This document shows positions 42,337 through 52,500 of a stretch of 64,000 nt of DNA, piece after piece. The notes beneath the pieces were generated by a model. It worked only from the letters and a program-made list of their open reading frames with translations, did not search any database and was not told the origin of the DNA. Both the position numbers and the translations under genes were made by a program. The first letter of the stretch is position 1. The number at the start of each line of letters is the position of its first letter. The stretch is from Taklimakanibacter sp049323275 (GTDB lineage: Bacteria; Pseudomonadota; Alphaproteobacteria; Rhizobiales; Aestuariivirgaceae). The stretch is from assembly GCA_049323275.1 (NCBI GenBank), contig JBMOOM010000103.1, positions 186,001 through 250,000 on the forward strand, read 5' to 3'.

Positions 42337-43087
42337 CGACTTCAGCGACGAGGAATTGATGGCCTATGCCGATGGCGAGCTGGCGCCGGACCGGGCGGCC
42401 GGGCTTGCCGCCGCCTTGCCCGGTCGGCCCGATCTCGCCCGGCGGGTCGCCTCATTCGCGCGTACAAGCGCGCTCACGGCCGAAAGCGTCAGGGCGCAGG
42501 CGAACGGACCGGTCCCGGAGAAGCTGATGGGTTCCGTCGAAGAGATGATCCGCAGGGCGACGCCGGCTCCAGGCGCCGTTACCGCCTTGCGTCCGCGCAA
42601 GTCCGCCCCGGCCTTTCCCTTTGGCAAGTGGACCATGCCGATGGCCGCCTCCATCCTGGCGCTGGCCACGGGTGTACTCGGCTATTGGCTGGCGTCGGGC
42701 GGCGCACCGGCTTCCGGCTATTACCAGGTCGCCGGCATCGCCGATCCCGAGCTGGCGGGTATTCTCTCGAAGCTTCCGTCGGGCGGGAAGATGCGTCTGA
42801 AGGCGGGGGAGGAGGTCACCGTGATCAGCTCCTTCTATCGCGACGACCAGGCGCTGTGCCGTGAATTCACGATTGCCGAGCCGCGGAACGGCGAGCACAT
42901 GGCCGTGGCCTGCCGCAATGCCGGCGCGTGGAGCATCGATCTGGCGTTGCGCATCGGCGGCGGCAGCGCCGACAGCTACAAGCCCGCCTCGTCGGCAGAA
43001 ACGGTCGATGCCTTCCTGAATGCGCTGGGCGCCGGGCCGGCGATCGAGGGCCAGGCGGAAACCGATGCTCTGGACAAGATCCGCTGA
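42329..43087 (+). CDS. Transmembrane anti-sigma factor
   Basis: 252 residues. A cytoplasmic N-terminal part (DEELMAYADGELAPDRAAGLAAALPGRPDLARRVASF-type anti-sigma helix pattern, no zinc Cys/His triad) is followed by one membrane segment at about 107-125 and a periplasmic domain of about 125 residues with two Cys (ALCREF and VACRNA) that may form a disulfide. Coupled to the ECF gene. The periplasmic domain is the likely sensor, and the divergent protease may be its output or its processor. Confidence 0.85.
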   Translation: MTDDFSDEELMAYADGELAPDRAAGLAAALPGRPDLARRVASFARTSALTAESVRAQANGPVPEKLMGSVEEMIRRATPAPGAVTALRPRKSAPAFPFGKWTMPMAASILALATGVLGYWLASGGAPASGYYQVAGIADPELAGILSKLPSGGKMRLKAGEEVTVISSFYRDDQALCREFTIAEPRNGEHMAVACRNAGAWSIDLALRIGGGSADSYKPASSAETVDAFLNALGAGPAIEGQAETDALDKIR

Positions 43088-43089
43088 AA

Positions 43090-43419
43090 TCAGCTCCGAT
43101 CAGTTGACCAGAAGGCCGGCGAGAGGAGGGCCGCGGCGACGCTCGCGCAAGCCGCGGCCATGCGATGCGCCCGCGGCGCCTGGCGGCCTTGTGTGAGCTG
43201 AAGGAACAGCGCCGCCGCGAGAAGCGCGCCCAGAGCCCAGGCTGTGGCGAGGAGGCCTGAGCCGAGATTGAGGCTCAGGCAGTCGGCTGCGATCTCGCCG
43301 ACCGTCACCGCCGCGACCCTGGCGAGCCGCAGGTCGTTGAGCGCCGCTTCGGTCATCATCCGCAATTGCGGCAGCGTGGTCGGGCACAGCGTGGCGAGCA
43401 TGAGGGCGACGAGTTTCAT
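43090..43419 (-). CDS. Small membrane protein of unknown function
   Basis: 109 residues from ATG 43419, with CAGGAG before it. Hydrophobic segments at about 1-14 and 50-75, and a third weak one at about 88-105. LCPTTLPQLRMMTEAALNDLRLA near the N-terminus. I do not recognise a family. Convergent with the anti-sigma gene (2-bp gap) and divergent from the response regulator, so it may belong to either neighbouring signalling system. Confidence 0.65.
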   Translation of the reverse strand: MKLVALMLATLCPTTLPQLRMMTEAALNDLRLARVAAVTVGEIAADCLSLNLGSGLLATAWALGALLAAALFLQLTQGRQAPRAHRMAAACASVAAALLSPAFWSTDRS

Positions 43420-43576
43420 GATGGACTCCTGTTCGCGGGCGGTAACAGACCGCAAGAGGCGCCCGCCGTCGGGCGGAAACAAGGACCGATCCTTACGAAA
43501 TTGTATGTAGGGCGGATTTCCGTCCCGCCTGTATAGTCCGACGCGCATCCGGGGCGTTCAAGCGTGATGGTGCGGC

Positions 43577-44254
43577 ATGAAGCTTCTCATCATCGAAGAT
43601 GATCAGCATACGGCGGATTTCATCCGCCGCGGCCTGCGCGAGCATGGTTATGAAAGCGAGCATGCCGGCAATGGCCGCGACGGGCTGCTGCTCGCCGCGA
43701 GCCGGAAATATGACGCTCTGGTGATCGACCGCATGCTGCCCGGCATGGATGGGCTCAGCATCGTCAAGACGTTGCATGCGGCGGGTCCGCATCCGCCGGT
43801 GATGTTCCTCACCACCATGGACGGCATCGACGACCGCGTGGCGGGTCTCGAAGCGGGCGGCGACGACTATCTCGTCAAGCCTTTCGCTTTCGCCGAATTC
43901 CTGGCCCGGCTCGCGGCTATATTGCGCCGCCCTCCGATCGCTCCCGAAAAGACGGTTCTGGCCTTCTGCGATCTGGAGATGCGGCTGTTGACGCGTGAAG
44001 TCTATCGGGCCGGCCGCAGGATCGAGCTGCAGCCTTTGGAGTTCAAGATCCTGGAGTTTCTGCTGCGCAGCGATGGCCGCGTCGTCACCCGCACGATGCT
44101 GCTCGAGAAGGTATGGGGCTTTCATTTCGACCCGCAGACCAGCGTGGTCGAGACGCATATGAGCCGCCTGCGCGCCAAGGTGGATCGCGATTTCGGCACG
44201 TCCTTGATCCGCACCTTGCGCGGCGTCGGCTATTGCCTGCGGGCGGATGCTTAG
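43577..44254 (+). CDS. OmpR-family response regulator
   Basis: 225 residues. Receiver domain with acidic IIEDDQ and acceptor Asp51 in LVIDRMLPGMDG, then Thr/Ser switch FLTT and Lys in LVKPFAF. Winged-helix DNA-binding domain from about 128 (LQPLEFKILEFLLR, VVETHMSRLRAKVDRDFGTSLIRTLRGVGYCL). Its 3' end overlaps the kinase start by 8 nt. The partner kinase is interrupted, so its activity may depend on another kinase. Confidence 0.94.
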   Translation: MKLLIIEDDQHTADFIRRGLREHGYESEHAGNGRDGLLLAASRKYDALVIDRMLPGMDGLSIVKTLHAAGPHPPVMFLTTMDGIDDRVAGLEAGGDDYLVKPFAFAEFLARLAAILRRPPIAPEKTVLAFCDLEMRLLTREVYRAGRRIELQPLEFKILEFLLRSDGRVVTRTMLLEKVWGFHFDPQTSVVETHMSRLRAKVDRDFGTSLIRTLRGVGYCLRADA

Positions 44255-45617
44255 GCTGCTGCGTACCGCGAGTTTCCGTCTGGCCGCCGCTTACGCGGTG
44301 GTCACCGCTCTGGCCTTCCTCATTCTCTATCTGGTGACCGGCTGGATAGCTGGCCAGGCGCTCGATCGCCAGATCCGCGCCGGCGTCGAGGTCGAGTTCA
44401 CCGATCTGGTGAATGAGTACAATGACTCGGGCCCCGCCGAACTCCTGAAGGAGCTGAATGCGCGCTCCAACGTCAAGGGCGAATGGGCCTTTCTTTACTA
44501 TTACGGCGATGGCGCCGGGCGAAAGCTTGCCGGCAATATCGATGCCATCAAGGCGTTCGAGGGCTGGCGCACCGAACCGCTCGACGGAGTCGCCGCCGGG
44601 CAGACCTCGGCGCGCGGCGACCATGAGATGATCGCCTATGGCCGGCATCTGCCGGACGGCTCCTTCCTGCTGGTGGGCGATGACGGCTATGGCGCGATCG
44701 CCACCCAGCGGGCGATCAACGAGGCCTTCGCGTGGGCTTCGATCCTGGCTTTGGCGTTGTCCATCCTCGCCGGCATCGTCGTCAGTCAGCGTTTTCTCAG
44801 AAGCATCGACCGCATCAATGCCACCAGCAGGGCGATCATGCGCGGCCAGCTCAAGGAGCGCATCCCGGTTTACGACACCTCCGATGAGATCGACAAGCTC
44901 GCGGCCAATCTGAACCAGATGCTCGACAGCAATCAGGCCCTGCTCGAGCTCCTGAAGCAGGTTTCGACCAATATCGCGCATGATTTGCGCACGCCGATGG
45001 CGCGTTTGCGCCAGCATCTGGAGGAAAGTGTTCTGTCCGACCGCTCCGCCGACGACTATCGCGCCGTGATCGGCGAGGCGATCGGCGAGATCGATTCCAT
45101 TCTCGCCACCTTCTCGGCTTTGCTCCGCATCGCGCAGATCGAGTCCGGCAGCCGCAAGACGGCCTTCAGGCCGGTCCATTTGTCCGCCGTCGCGGAGAAG
45201 CTGGCGGATTCCTATCGTCCCGTCGCCGAGGATGAGGGCAAGGTGCTCGGCAGCGCGGTGGCGCCAGGGGTCGTCTTCAAGGGCGACGAGGAGCTCCTGA
45301 CCCAGATGCTGGCAAACCTGTTGGAGAATGCCATCAAGCATACGCCGGCCGGCGCCACCATCAGGCTGGAGCTGGGCGACGGTGAGCGCTTGACGGCGGT
45401 GGTGGCCGATGACGGGCCCGGCATTCCCGAGGACGAGCGCGAACGGGTCTTCGAGCAGTTCTAGCGGCTCGACCGCAGCCGCACGACCTCCGGACAGGGG
45501 CTCGGCCTGTCGCTCGTCTCCGCCGTGGCGCAGCTGCACGACATCGAAGTGCGGCTCGAGGACAACCGGCCGGGGCTGCGCGCGGTGGTCGATTTCGGCG
45601 CCGTGGTCCTCAGGTGA
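44247..45617 (+). pseudogene. Sensor histidine kinase interrupted by an in-frame TAG
   Basis: The frame runs 405 codons to TAG at 45462-45464, then continues 50 more in the same frame to TGA at 45615. Two membrane segments (about 12-34 and 160-182), HAMP, phosphoacceptor His245 in NIAHDLRTPMARL, N-box LANLLENAIKHTP and G1 box DDGPGIPEDERERVFEQF are before the stop. After it come RLDRSRTTSG and GQGLGLSLVSAVAQL, the G2 box. Family members have Tyr at this site (FxRFYRxDRSR), so TAC or TAT to TAG is likely. It is a nonsense mutation or sequencing error. Confidence 0.88.
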
Positions 45618-45784
45618 GCGGATGAATGAGGCGAAAGATTGCTCCGTCGGCTGAAATCTTCTGCAACATTCGGGACATCTTTGGGAAAAAATCTGGTGTT
45701 AGCTTTGCCCTGCCTCGCCGGAGAAACCAGCACCGCCGGTTCTTCGGCTTCCGATCATCAGGTTCCAACCGCCTGATGCAGAAA

Positions 45785-45815
45785 TCAGGCGCCCGATTCC
45801 CCGTCGGGCGCCTGA
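45785..45815. terminator. Strong terminator hairpin
   Basis: Perfect 12-bp stem TCAGGCGCCCGA/TCGGGCGCCTGA with a 7-nt loop. ACGTTTT follows on the plus strand and TTTC on the minus strand. It sits 7 bp after the TGA of the minus-strand relic, so it was probably that gene's terminator. Confidence 0.8.
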
Positions 45816-45821
45816 ACGTTT

Positions 45822-46069
45822 TCAGGCCAAGGCTTGCGTGATCGCGCGTCCCACCCGGGAAACACCGGCGAACGAAAATTCACCTTTTGGCAGGAGAAGC
45901 CAGCGGCCCTGGCCGACGCGCTGGTCGAAAGCCCGGTGCGGGATCTCCGTATCGGCGCGGCGCCGCGCCGGAACGGCTCTTGCGCGTAATCGATGTGGAT
46001 GAAGCCTTGGGCGATGAACCGGTCGGTCTGCGCGGCATCGAGCGCGCGCTCTTTCCTGTGATCAGGCAT
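45822..46069 (-). pseudogene. PhyH-like dioxygenase relic, internally deleted and frameshifted
   Basis: An ATG at 46069 has a good GGAGAGA site, and the first 25 codons include AAQTDRFIAQGFIHIDYA, like the N-terminus of phytanoyl-CoA dioxygenase family proteins. Near 45950 another frame takes over, ending at 45822 with RWLLLPKGEFSFAGVSRVGRAITQAL, which resembles the C-terminus of the same family (SPVERAI). The iron-binding middle is missing. The family name is tentative, but decay is clear from start, stop and terminator. Confidence 0.45.
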
Positions 46070-46255
46070 GATGGTCTCTCCGGGCATGGGCAGCCTTAAG
46101 GGCGCCGCGTCGGCGCGCGGCCGGCTGGAGACCGGTCTGGACACCGCAATGGGCGCCGAGATTTTCAAGGGGATCGCCTCGCCGCGATAGTCATTGCGCA
46201 TCGCGGCGGCTGCGCATAGAAACGGAAGGCATTCGACGGCGGACCCGGATTCATC

Positions 46256-46918
46256 ATGAGCATGCTGGCCATCAGCAAGAGCACCATCGCCACGCAGATC
46301 GTCGAGGAGCTGCGCCGCCGCATCATCATGGGCGAGTACCGCGCCGGCATGAAGTTGCAGCAGGAGCAGATCGCCCAGGAGCTCGGCGTCAGCCGCAGTC
46401 CGGTGCGCGAGGCGCTGCGCCAGCTCGAGGCCGAGGGCCTCGTCATCCTGATCTCGCAGAAGGGGGCCGAGGTGGCGCCGATCTCGGCGGCGGAAGTGGG
46501 CGAGATGTTCGAGATAAGGCTTCAGCTCGAGCCGCATCTTCTGGCGCTCGCCATCCCGCAGATGACGGCGGCCGATCTCTCCGAGGCGGCGCGGCTCATC
46601 GCGCTGATGGAGACGAGCGATGTCGGCAATTGGGGCCTGCTGAACTGGGAGCTGCACCGCTGCCTCTATCGTCCGGCCGACCGGCCGACCATCCTGCGCA
46701 TGCTGGAGCGCGTGCATCAGAATATCGACCGTTATCTGCGCATGGAGATCACCCGCTATGACGGCCGGGCCACCGCCAAGGCCGAGCATCAGACGCTCGT
46801 TTCCCAGTGCCGGGCCGGCCAGGCCGAGCGGGCCGTGTCGCTCCTGCGCAAGCATATTCTCAACGCCACCGCGCATCTGACCGAGATGGCGCGTCCCGAA
46901 AACGGAAGCCCGCCATGA
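46256..46918 (+). CDS. GntR-family (FCD) regulator
   Basis: 220 residues. Winged HTH: IVEELRRRIIMGEYRAGMKLQQEQIAQELGVSRSPVREALRQLEAEGLVIL, with the wing GAEVAPIS; FCD-type helices follow (EMFEIRLQLEPHLL, LNWELHRCLYRPADRPTILRMLERVH). Its stop overlaps the SDR start (ATGA). Probably controls the SDR gene and perhaps the decayed gene upstream. Confidence 0.9.
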   Translation: MSMLAISKSTIATQIVEELRRRIIMGEYRAGMKLQQEQIAQELGVSRSPVREALRQLEAEGLVILISQKGAEVAPISAAEVGEMFEIRLQLEPHLLALAIPQMTAADLSEAARLIALMETSDVGNWGLLNWELHRCLYRPADRPTILRMLERVHQNIDRYLRMEITRYDGRATAKAEHQTLVSQCRAGQAERAVSLLRKHILNATAHLTEMARPENGSPP

Positions 46919-47688
46919 CCAATGAGAAAGACCGCATCGCCCTGGTGACCGGCGGGGCGAGCGGCATCGGCGAGGCTGTGCTGCGCCGGTTCGCCGAAGC
47001 CGGCTGGCATACTGTCTCCGCCGACATCGACGAAAAGCGTGGCGCAGCCATTGTCGATGAGATCAGACAGACAGGGGCCGACAGCCTCTTTGTGCGCGTC
47101 GACATGGCGGAGGAGAAGGAAATCGCGGCGCTCGCGGAGCGCTTCGGGGCCGTGAATGCCCTGATCAACTCCGCCGGGCTTCTGCAGAATGCGGTGCGAG
47201 TCCTCGACATGGAGATCGCCGAATTCGACCGCATCCAGGCGGTCAATGTCCGCGGCACCTTGCTGGCCGCGCGCCATTTCGGCAGGGCGATGTGCGCCAA
47301 AGGCTCGGGCAGCATCGTCAATCTCTGCTCGCTGACCGGCATCCGGCCGTCGGCGCAGCCGGCCTATGCGATGGGCAAGGCGAGCCTCGACATGCTGACC
47401 CAGATCCTCGCCGCCGAGCTTGGCCCGCATGGGGTGCGGGTGAATGCGGTGGCGCCCGGCTATACGCTCACCCCCGCGATGCAGGCGCGCATCGATACGG
47501 GCGCCCGCGATCCCAGGCGCGTGACGGAGAATTCGGCGCTCGGCCGCTTCGTCGCCCCGCGCGAGGTCGCCGATGCGATCCTCTTCCTGTGCTCCGACAT
47601 GGCCTCGGCGATCACCGGCATCACGCTGCCGATCGATTGCGGCTGGCTCGCCGCCTCGGCCTATAAATCCTACGCGGCTCAACCTTGA
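46915..47688 (+). CDS. SDR-family oxidoreductase
   Basis: 257 residues from ATG 46915. Classical SDR: VTGGASGIGEAV near the N-terminus, acidic SADIDEKRG suggesting NAD, INSAGL, catalytic Ser in NLCSLTGI and Tyr/Lys in YAMGKAS, VNAVAPGYTLTP and a terminal GITLPIDCGW. It oxidises or reduces a small alcohol/ketone. The GntR gene is coupled in front. Substrate unknown. Confidence 0.92.
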   Translation: MTNEKDRIALVTGGASGIGEAVLRRFAEAGWHTVSADIDEKRGAAIVDEIRQTGADSLFVRVDMAEEKEIAALAERFGAVNALINSAGLLQNAVRVLDMEIAEFDRIQAVNVRGTLLAARHFGRAMCAKGSGSIVNLCSLTGIRPSAQPAYAMGKASLDMLTQILAAELGPHGVRVNAVAPGYTLTPAMQARIDTGARDPRRVTENSALGRFVAPREVADAILFLCSDMASAITGITLPIDCGWLAASAYKSYAAQP

Positions 47689-47794
47689 TGGAGAGCAACT
47701 CTGACGAGTTCAATCCATGGGAGACCTCAAATGATCAACTGGCGCGGCGTATGGCGGTGACGACGAAGCTCGGCAAGGATAGCGACCGATTAGA

Positions 47795-48633
47795 GTGACC
47801 GCGCCTGACTTTCCCACGCGCTGGCGGCTGCGCGCGCCATCGCTGCTGACTGAAACGTTTTCGAGCCGCATATGGAAGGTGCGGCTTGATGATGGCACGA
47901 TTGTCATCGTCAAGGACCTGAAGCCCTTCGACGATGTCGGGGACGAGCTGCGTGGCGCGCATTACCTCGTCTGGCGTCGCGGCCGGGCGCCGCGCGCCTC
48001 TTCGATAGCGAGAGCCATCTCATGCTGCTCGAATATGCGGGCGAGCGGCATCTGCGTGACGTGCTCGACCGTGACGGCGATGCCGCGGCAACGGACATTG
48101 CAGGCGCGGTGCTCGGCGAGCTGACGGCTCCCTCCGATCTGCCTTTTCCCGCCGATCTCCAGCCGCTGCGCGAGCGTTTCACGAGCCTCTTCGCCAAGGC
48201 GGCGGCCGATCGGTCGGCAAAGCGCATGAGCCTCTATGTCGAAGCGGCGGAGATCGCCGAGCGTTTGCTCGCCGCGCCGCGCCGGCTTTGTCCGCTGCAT
48301 GGTGACCTTCATCACGACAACATCATCGAGGGGCCGCGCGGCTGGCTGGCGATCGATCCCAAGGGGGTGCTCGGCGACCCTGCCTTCGACGCCGCCAACA
48401 TGCTCTATAACCCGCTGGAGCGCGACGATCTCTGTCTCGACCCTGACCGCATCGCGCATATGGGCGAGGTCTTCGCGAAAGTCTTGGCTGAGGACCCGCG
48501 CCACATACTCGATCATGCGATCGCCTATGGCTGCCTGTCTGCGGCCTGGCACGCGGCCGACGGCAATACAAAGGACGAGGCGCGAGAACTCGCCGTCGCT
48601 GCGGCGATCAGCTCAGTTAGCGGGAGGATGTAA
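47795..48633 (+). pseudogene. Aminoglycoside phosphotransferase (APH(6)/hydroxyurea kinase type), frameshifted
   Basis: From GTG 47795 the frame gives the kinase N-lobe (SSRIWKVRLDDGTIVIVKDL, then LRGAHYLVWRRGRG-like). Near 47985-48000, in a GC-rich stretch, the frame is lost; the next frame picks up with LFDSESHLMLLEYAGERHLRD and runs to 48633. It has catalytic LHGDLHHDN, metal IDPKGVLGDPAFDAANML and the family tail. The offset fits a 1-bp deletion. It is a pseudogene or a sequencing error; with one base restored, the protein would be about 280 residues. Confidence 0.85.
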
Positions 48634-48670
48634 CGGATTCAGGCGCGCCGAAAGTGAAGGAGGATGGCGA

Positions 48671-49285
48671 TCATTCCCGCCTGCCGTCGCCATAGGCGGC
48701 GACGATGCCGTCCGCCATGCGCTTGAAGCGGGCGCTCGGCCCTTCGGCGCCGTCGCTCTGGCGGCTGATGCGGGCGCCTTCGAACAGGAGACATAAAGTG
48801 TCGGCGGCGAGTTCGGGCTGCGTCAGGCCGGCGCGCTGGCACAGATCGACGAGCCGGCGGCGATGTTCCTTCTTGCCGTCCTCGATCACCTTGCGGCCGG
48901 GATGATTGTCTTCGGTGAGCTCGACGGCGGCATTCGCGATCTCGCAGCCGCGCTTGTCGGAGGCGATGCATTGCGCGCCCGCTTCGATCCAGGCGCTGAG
49001 CTGCGCTTTCGGATTGCCGGGATTCTCACGCTCGAGCTGATCCCATTTGCTCATCGTCTCGTTGATCGCCTTCTGCAGGCATTCGACGATCAGATCGTCC
49101 TTCGATCCGAAGTGACGATAGAGCGTCATCTTGTTGGTGCCGGCGGCCTCGGTGATCGCCTCGACGCCGATGCCCTTGATACCGTGCTGATGGAAGAGGT
49201 CGCGGGCCGTGTGCAGGAGGCGGTCGCGCGGCTTGAGGTCGGCGGCCGGCGCCGCTTCGGCTTTCTGCAAAATTTTTACACCCAT
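48671..49285 (-). CDS. TetR-family regulator of the RND efflux operon
   Basis: 204 residues. HTH: LLHTARDLFHQHGIKGIGVEAITEAAGTNKMTLYRHFGSKDDLIVEC. The C-terminal domain (GCEIANAAVEL, KKEHRRRLVDLCQRAGL) matches the LmrA/YxaF-like type. Divergent from the efflux genes with operator palindromes between, so it is probably their repressor, released by an exported compound. Confidence 0.9.
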   Translation of the reverse strand: MGVKILQKAEAAPAADLKPRDRLLHTARDLFHQHGIKGIGVEAITEAAGTNKMTLYRHFGSKDDLIVECLQKAINETMSKWDQLERENPGNPKAQLSAWIEAGAQCIASDKRGCEIANAAVELTEDNHPGRKVIEDGKKEHRRRLVDLCQRAGLTQPELAADTLCLLFEGARISRQSDGAEGPSARFKRMADGIVAAYGDGRRE

Positions 49286-49299
49286 GGTCTTGACTCTGT

Positions 49300-49342
49300 T
49301 GTGACCGATCGGTAACAGTATGCTCGTTAATGACCGGTAACA
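49300..49342. promoter_or_regulatory. Tandem TetR operators of the efflux locus
   Basis: TGTGACCGATCGGTAACA (49300-49317; one mismatch from a perfect palindrome) and TGACCGGTAACA (49331-49342). Both carry GACCG-GTAACA half-sites and lie between divergent tetR and the efflux genes; centres are about 26 bp apart. Confidence 0.7.
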
Positions 49343-49407
49343 CCCCGTCGAAATTGAGTCAAGACCCCGATGCCAGCTGGCATCCCGTTACGTCAAGGAG
49401 GCCGAAA

Positions 49408-49560
49408 ATGTCCTTTTTCTTCGAAGATCCGTCCATCGATCAGCTGATGAGCGACCCGGTGACGCTGGCCATGATGGAAGCGGACCATGTCGATCCGATC
49501 ACCCTCAAGCAGATGCTGGACCGCACCAGCCGGCGCCTGCGCGCCGACCGCACCGCCTGA
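49408..49560 (+). CDS. Small protein leading the RND operon
   Basis: 50 codons from ATG 49408 with a strong AAGGAGG six bases before it. No membrane segment; acidic N-terminal part (FFEDPSIDQLMSDPV, MMEADHVDP), then a basic C-terminal helix (TLKQMLDRTSRRLRADR). I do not recognise a family. The strong ribosome site and its position 23 bp before the RND gene, downstream of the operators, suggest it is a real, co-expressed gene. Confidence 0.65.
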   Translation: MSFFFEDPSIDQLMSDPVTLAMMEADHVDPITLKQMLDRTSRRLRADRTA

Positions 49561-49583
49561 TCATCCACTAGGATAGCCCCGCC

Positions 49584-52500
49584 ATGGTCGGCTTTTTCAT
49601 CGAGCGACCGATCTTCGCCTCGGCCATCGCCGTCATCATGGTGCTGGCCGGGGCGATCGCCTATTTCATCCTGCCGGTGGCGCAGTTCCCCAATATCACC
49701 CCGCCCCAGGTGGTGGTGAGCGCCAGCTATCCGGGCGCCAGCGCCCAGGTCGTCGCCGATACGGTGACGACGCCGCTCGAGCAGTCGATCAACGGCGCCG
49801 AAGGCATGACCTATATGTCCTCGGCCAGCTCCAATGACGGGTCGTCCCGCATCACCGTCACCTTCGATGTCGGCTTCGACGCAGATCTCGCCGCCGTCGA
49901 CGTGCAGAACCGCGTCTCGCAGGCGGCGTCCTCGCTGCCGGCTATCGTCAACCAGGCCGGCGTGACGGTGAAGAAGCAGAATCCCAGCTTCGTGATGGTG
50001 GTCAATCTGATCTCGCCCGACAAGTCGGTCGATGCCGTGGGCCTGAGCAACTATGCCTATCTGCAGATCGCCGATCCGCTGAAGCGCGTGCCGGGCGTCG
50101 GTGACGTCATCATCTGGGGCGAGCGGCGCTATTCGATGCGCATCTGGCTCGATCCCGACAAGCTCGCCAATCTCGGCATCACCGCCGTCGATGTGCAGAA
50201 CGCCATTGCCGAGCAGAATGTGCAGGTCGCCGCCGGCAAGATCGGCCAGTCGCCGGCCCCCTCCGGCACCGCCTTCGAGATGCAGGTCAACGCCACCGGC
50301 CGCCTCGCCGACCCGGAGGCCTTCGGCGAGATCGTGGTGCGCGCCAATTCGGCGATGGGTTCGCTGGTGCGCCTGCGCGATGTCGCGCGCATCGAGCTCG
50401 GCTCGCTGCTTTATTCCACCTCGGCCTTCCAGAACGACAATCCGACCATCTTCATCGGTGTCTTCCAGATGCCGGGCTCGAACGCGCTGCAGCTGCAGAA
50501 GGCCGTCGAAGACAAGATGCAGCAGCTTTCGGCGCAATTCCCCAAGGGCATCACGTACAACATCAAATACAACACCACCCGGTTCGTCTCGACGGCGATG
50601 GAGGACGTGGTGAAGACATTGTTCGAGGCGCTCATTCTCGTCGTCGCCGTGGTCTTCATCTTCCTGCAGAGCTGGCGCACCACGCTCATTCCCGTCATCG
50701 CCATTCCCGTCTCGCTGATCGCCACCATGGTGGTGATGCTGGCGCTGGGCTTCTCGCTCAATATGCTGAGCCTTCTCGGCATGGTGCTCGCCATCGGTCT
50801 CGTCGTCGACGACGCCATCGTGGTGGTCGAGAATGTCGAGCGTCAGCTCGAAGCCGGGCACAAGCCGCTCGCAGCGGCGCGCCTCGCCATGAAGGAAGTG
50901 ACGGGGCCGATCATCGCCACCACCGCGGTGCTGATGGCGGTGTTCATCCCGGTCGCCTTCATTCCGGGCGTCACCGGCCAGCTTTACAATCAGTTCGCGC
51001 TCACTGTCGCGATCTCGGTCGGCATCTCGGCCTTCAACTCGCTCACCTTGAGCCCGGCTTTGTCGGCGGCCTTCCTGCGCCACCGCGAACCTTCGAAATT
51101 CTTCTTCTATCGCTGGTTCAATGCGGGCTTCGGCTGGCTGTCCAATGCCTATTCGGCATCGGTGCGCGGCTTCATCAGGATGCGCTGGCTGATGTTCGGC
51201 TTCTTCGCCATCCTCATCGCCGCGACCTATTGGGTATCGACCCGCATCCCCTCGGCCTTTCTGCCGGTCGAGGATCAGGGCTATTTCTTCGCCGTCGTGC
51301 AGTTGCCGGACGGCGCCTCGCTCGAGCGCACCGAGGCCCTGGTCGAGAAGGTCCGCCAGACGCTCAGCGCCGAGCCCGGCATTGACACGGTGATGGGCAT
51401 CAACGGCCTGAATTTCCTCACTTTCGCCAATCAGTCGAACGCCGCCGCCGTCTTCGCCGTGCTCAAGCCGTGGGACGAGCGCGGACCGGGGCTATCCGCG
51501 ACCGATATCGTCAACAAGGTGCGGCCCAAGCTCTTCGGCATGTCGGAAGGCCTCGTGCTCGCTTTCGAGCCGCCCTCGATCAACGGTCTCGGCACCACCG
51601 GCGGCTTCGAATTCCAGATCGAGGACCTGACCGGCCGCGGCACCGCCGCCGTCAATGAGGCAACCCAGGCCTTGCTGGCGGAGGCGCGCAAGCAGCCGGA
51701 GCTCAATCCGCAGACCCTGTTCACCACTTTCTCGACCCTGACGCCGCAATTCAACTATGAGCTCGACCGCAATAAGGCGAAGCTCCTGGGCCTCAGCCTG
51801 CCGGATGTGTTCAACACGCTGCAGATCTATCTGGGCTCGCTCTATGTGAACGACTTCAATATGTTCGGCCGCACCTTCCGCGTCACCTTGCAGGCCGAGC
51901 AGGCGGCGCGGGCTTCGGCCAACGACCTGAGCAAGCTCTATGTGCGCAACAGCCAGGGCGAGATGGTGCCGCTCTCCACTCTGGGCGCCCTCAAGCCGAT
52001 CGTCGGCCCCGAGACCGTGACCCATTACAACAATTACGGCTCGGCGCTGATCAACGGCAATGCCGCGCCGGGCTTCAGCTCGGGACAGGCCATCGAGGCC
52101 ATGCAGCGCGCCGCCGCCACCGCTTTGCCGAAGGACTTCGGCTACGAATGGACCGGAATCACCTATCAGGAGCTCAAGGCGGGCTCGGTCGCCATCATCG
52201 TTTTCGCCCTGGCGCTGGTCTTCTGTTTCCTCATCCTGGCCGCCCAGTATGAGAGCTGGTCGATGCCCTTCATGGTCCTGCTCTCGGTGCCGACCGCGAT
52301 CTTCGGCGCGCTGCTCGCCATCTGGCTGCGCGGCATGCAGATGGACGTCTATTCGCAGATCGGCTTCGTCATGCTGATCGGCCTCGCCGCCAAGAACGCC
52401 ATTCTCATCGTCGAATTCGCCAAGCATCTGCGTGAAAGCGGTCTTGGCATCGTCGAGGCGGCGATGGAGGCGGGTCGGCTGCGGCTGCGCCCGATCCTGA

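Larger units (their letters stand above)
45618..46255. other. Long spacer with gene remnants
   Basis: About 640 bp with no intact gene. It holds a strong hairpin (45785-45815), the decayed minus-strand frame at 45822-46069, and about 180 bp further upstream on that strand with open but unrecognisable frames before the GntR gene at 46256. Confidence 0.6.
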
